A stretch of DNA of 64,000 nt from Limnohabitans_A sp048020265 (GTDB lineage Bacteria > Pseudomonadota > Gammaproteobacteria > Burkholderiales > Burkholderiaceae_C): assembly GCF_048020265.1 (NCBI RefSeq), contig NZ_CP171843.1, positions 2,914,001-2,978,000 on the forward strand, read 5' to 3'. Shown here in pieces: positions 63,679-64,000 of this stretch. The notes under the pieces were generated by a model. The model saw only the letters and a program-made list of their open reading frames with translations, was not told the origin of the DNA and ran no database searches. Each line of letters begins with the position of its first letter. Position 1 is the first letter of the stretch. The position numbers were made by a program, and so were the translations under genes.

Positions 63679-64000
63679 ATGGACCGTTGGGCGTTTGACT
63701 ACGTGGTGGTGGGTGGCGGCTCGGCCGGTTGCGTGCTGGCCAGTCGCTTGAGCGAAGACCCCACTGTGCAGGTCGCCCTGATCGAAGCCGGGCCGCCCGA
63801 CACCAGTGCCTTGATCCATTGCCCTGCAGGCATTGCGCTCATGGCCCGCACCGAAATCGTCTCGCAAGGCCTGAGCACGGTGCCGCAACCTGGCTTGAAC
63901 GGCCGCATCGGTTTCCAGCCGCGTGGCCGCACTTTGGGTGGCTCCAGCTCGACCAATGCGATGGCCTACATCCGTGGCCAACAGGTCGACTACGACACCT
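63679..64000 (+). CDS. GMC family FAD oxidoreductase (choline dehydrogenase-like), 3' end outside the window
   Basis: The first 107 residues start FDYVVVGGGSAGCVLASRLSE, the FAD-binding GxGxxG loop, and contain the GMC signature region RGRTLGGSSSTNAMAYIRGQQVDYD. These are flavin enzymes that oxidise alcohols, choline or similar compounds. ACAGGAG is 8 bases before the ATG. The gene runs off the end of the window so the substrate cannot be judged. It appears co-transcribed with the ATP-grasp-like gene. Confidence 0.95.
   Translation, partial: MDRWAFDYVVVGGGSAGCVLASRLSEDPTVQVALIEAGPPDTSALIHCPAGIALMARTEIVSQGLSTVPQPGLNGRIGFQPRGRTLGGSSSTNAMAYIRGQQVDYDT

Overview
The window looks like the chromosome of a betaproteobacterium of the Burkholderiales, most likely a freshwater Comamonadaceae member (Limnohabitans/Rhodoferax-like). 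This is inferred from gene content: a Bug/TctC-type solute-binding protein, monomeric NADP-isocitrate dehydrogenase, GTP-type PEP carboxykinase, a split MetH, type 2 ArgC, topoisomerase III with a SWIB tail, and dense GC-rich coding. Most of the window is GC-rich housekeeping DNA. The first ~2.6 kb is clearly more AT-rich.

Layout. 1-3700: an AT-rich beta-glucan (laminarin-like) locus with the end of an unknown protein, an outer-membrane barrel, a GH16 lipoprotein and a LacI regulator. 4035-8866: pckG and the modABC molybdate transporter. 8976-15317: a 44-residue membrane protein, a Bug protein, a thioesterase, a D-amino-acid dehydrogenase-like FAD enzyme, a DUF3237 protein, DAHP synthase, a candidate sRNA, a CBS protein and a YebC regulator. 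15600-21217: monomeric icd, an Hsp70-like YegD protein and a DUF1302 outer-membrane protein. 21257-24385: an H-NS-like protein lacking the usual DNA-binding tail, divergent from a 7TMR-DISM histidine kinase whose response regulator gene is frameshifted. 24433-29803: DUF3297, a CoA-transferase, hppD, hemerythrin and recQ.

29804-30233 holds no credible gene. It contains long G and C homopolymers that look like an assembly artefact, and a perfect 22-bp inverted repeat. 30234-32826: queC, the N-terminal half of a split MetH, and a tyrosine phosphatase. 32957-38674 is the most coherent accessory unit: a PAS histidine kinase and NarL-type regulator, then a nitrate/cyanate-type ABC transporter (binding protein, permease, ATPase) and cyanase. 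A sigma-54-like promoter and an 18-bp dyad lie upstream of the transporter. This suggests cyanate scavenging as a nitrogen source under nitrogen and two-component control.

38688-43785: a pilin-glycosylation type O-oligosaccharyltransferase next to a type IV pilin, TerC, and sucCD. 43972-49532: argC, a structured-RNA candidate, recA-recX, a divergent MarR gene, and an OmpR-type two-component system. 49556-54923: a GST, a small membrane protein, birA, and a divergent pair formed by a SET-domain methyltransferase and a topoisomerase III with an Ala/Lys-rich H1-like linker plus SWIB domain. 54949-64000: putA with a divergent Lrp-type regulator, a DCC-family protein, an LRR-protein kinase fusion, gapA, an ATP-grasp-like protein and the start of a GMC oxidoreductase. 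No rRNA or tRNA genes, CRISPR arrays, transposases or prophage genes were recognised.
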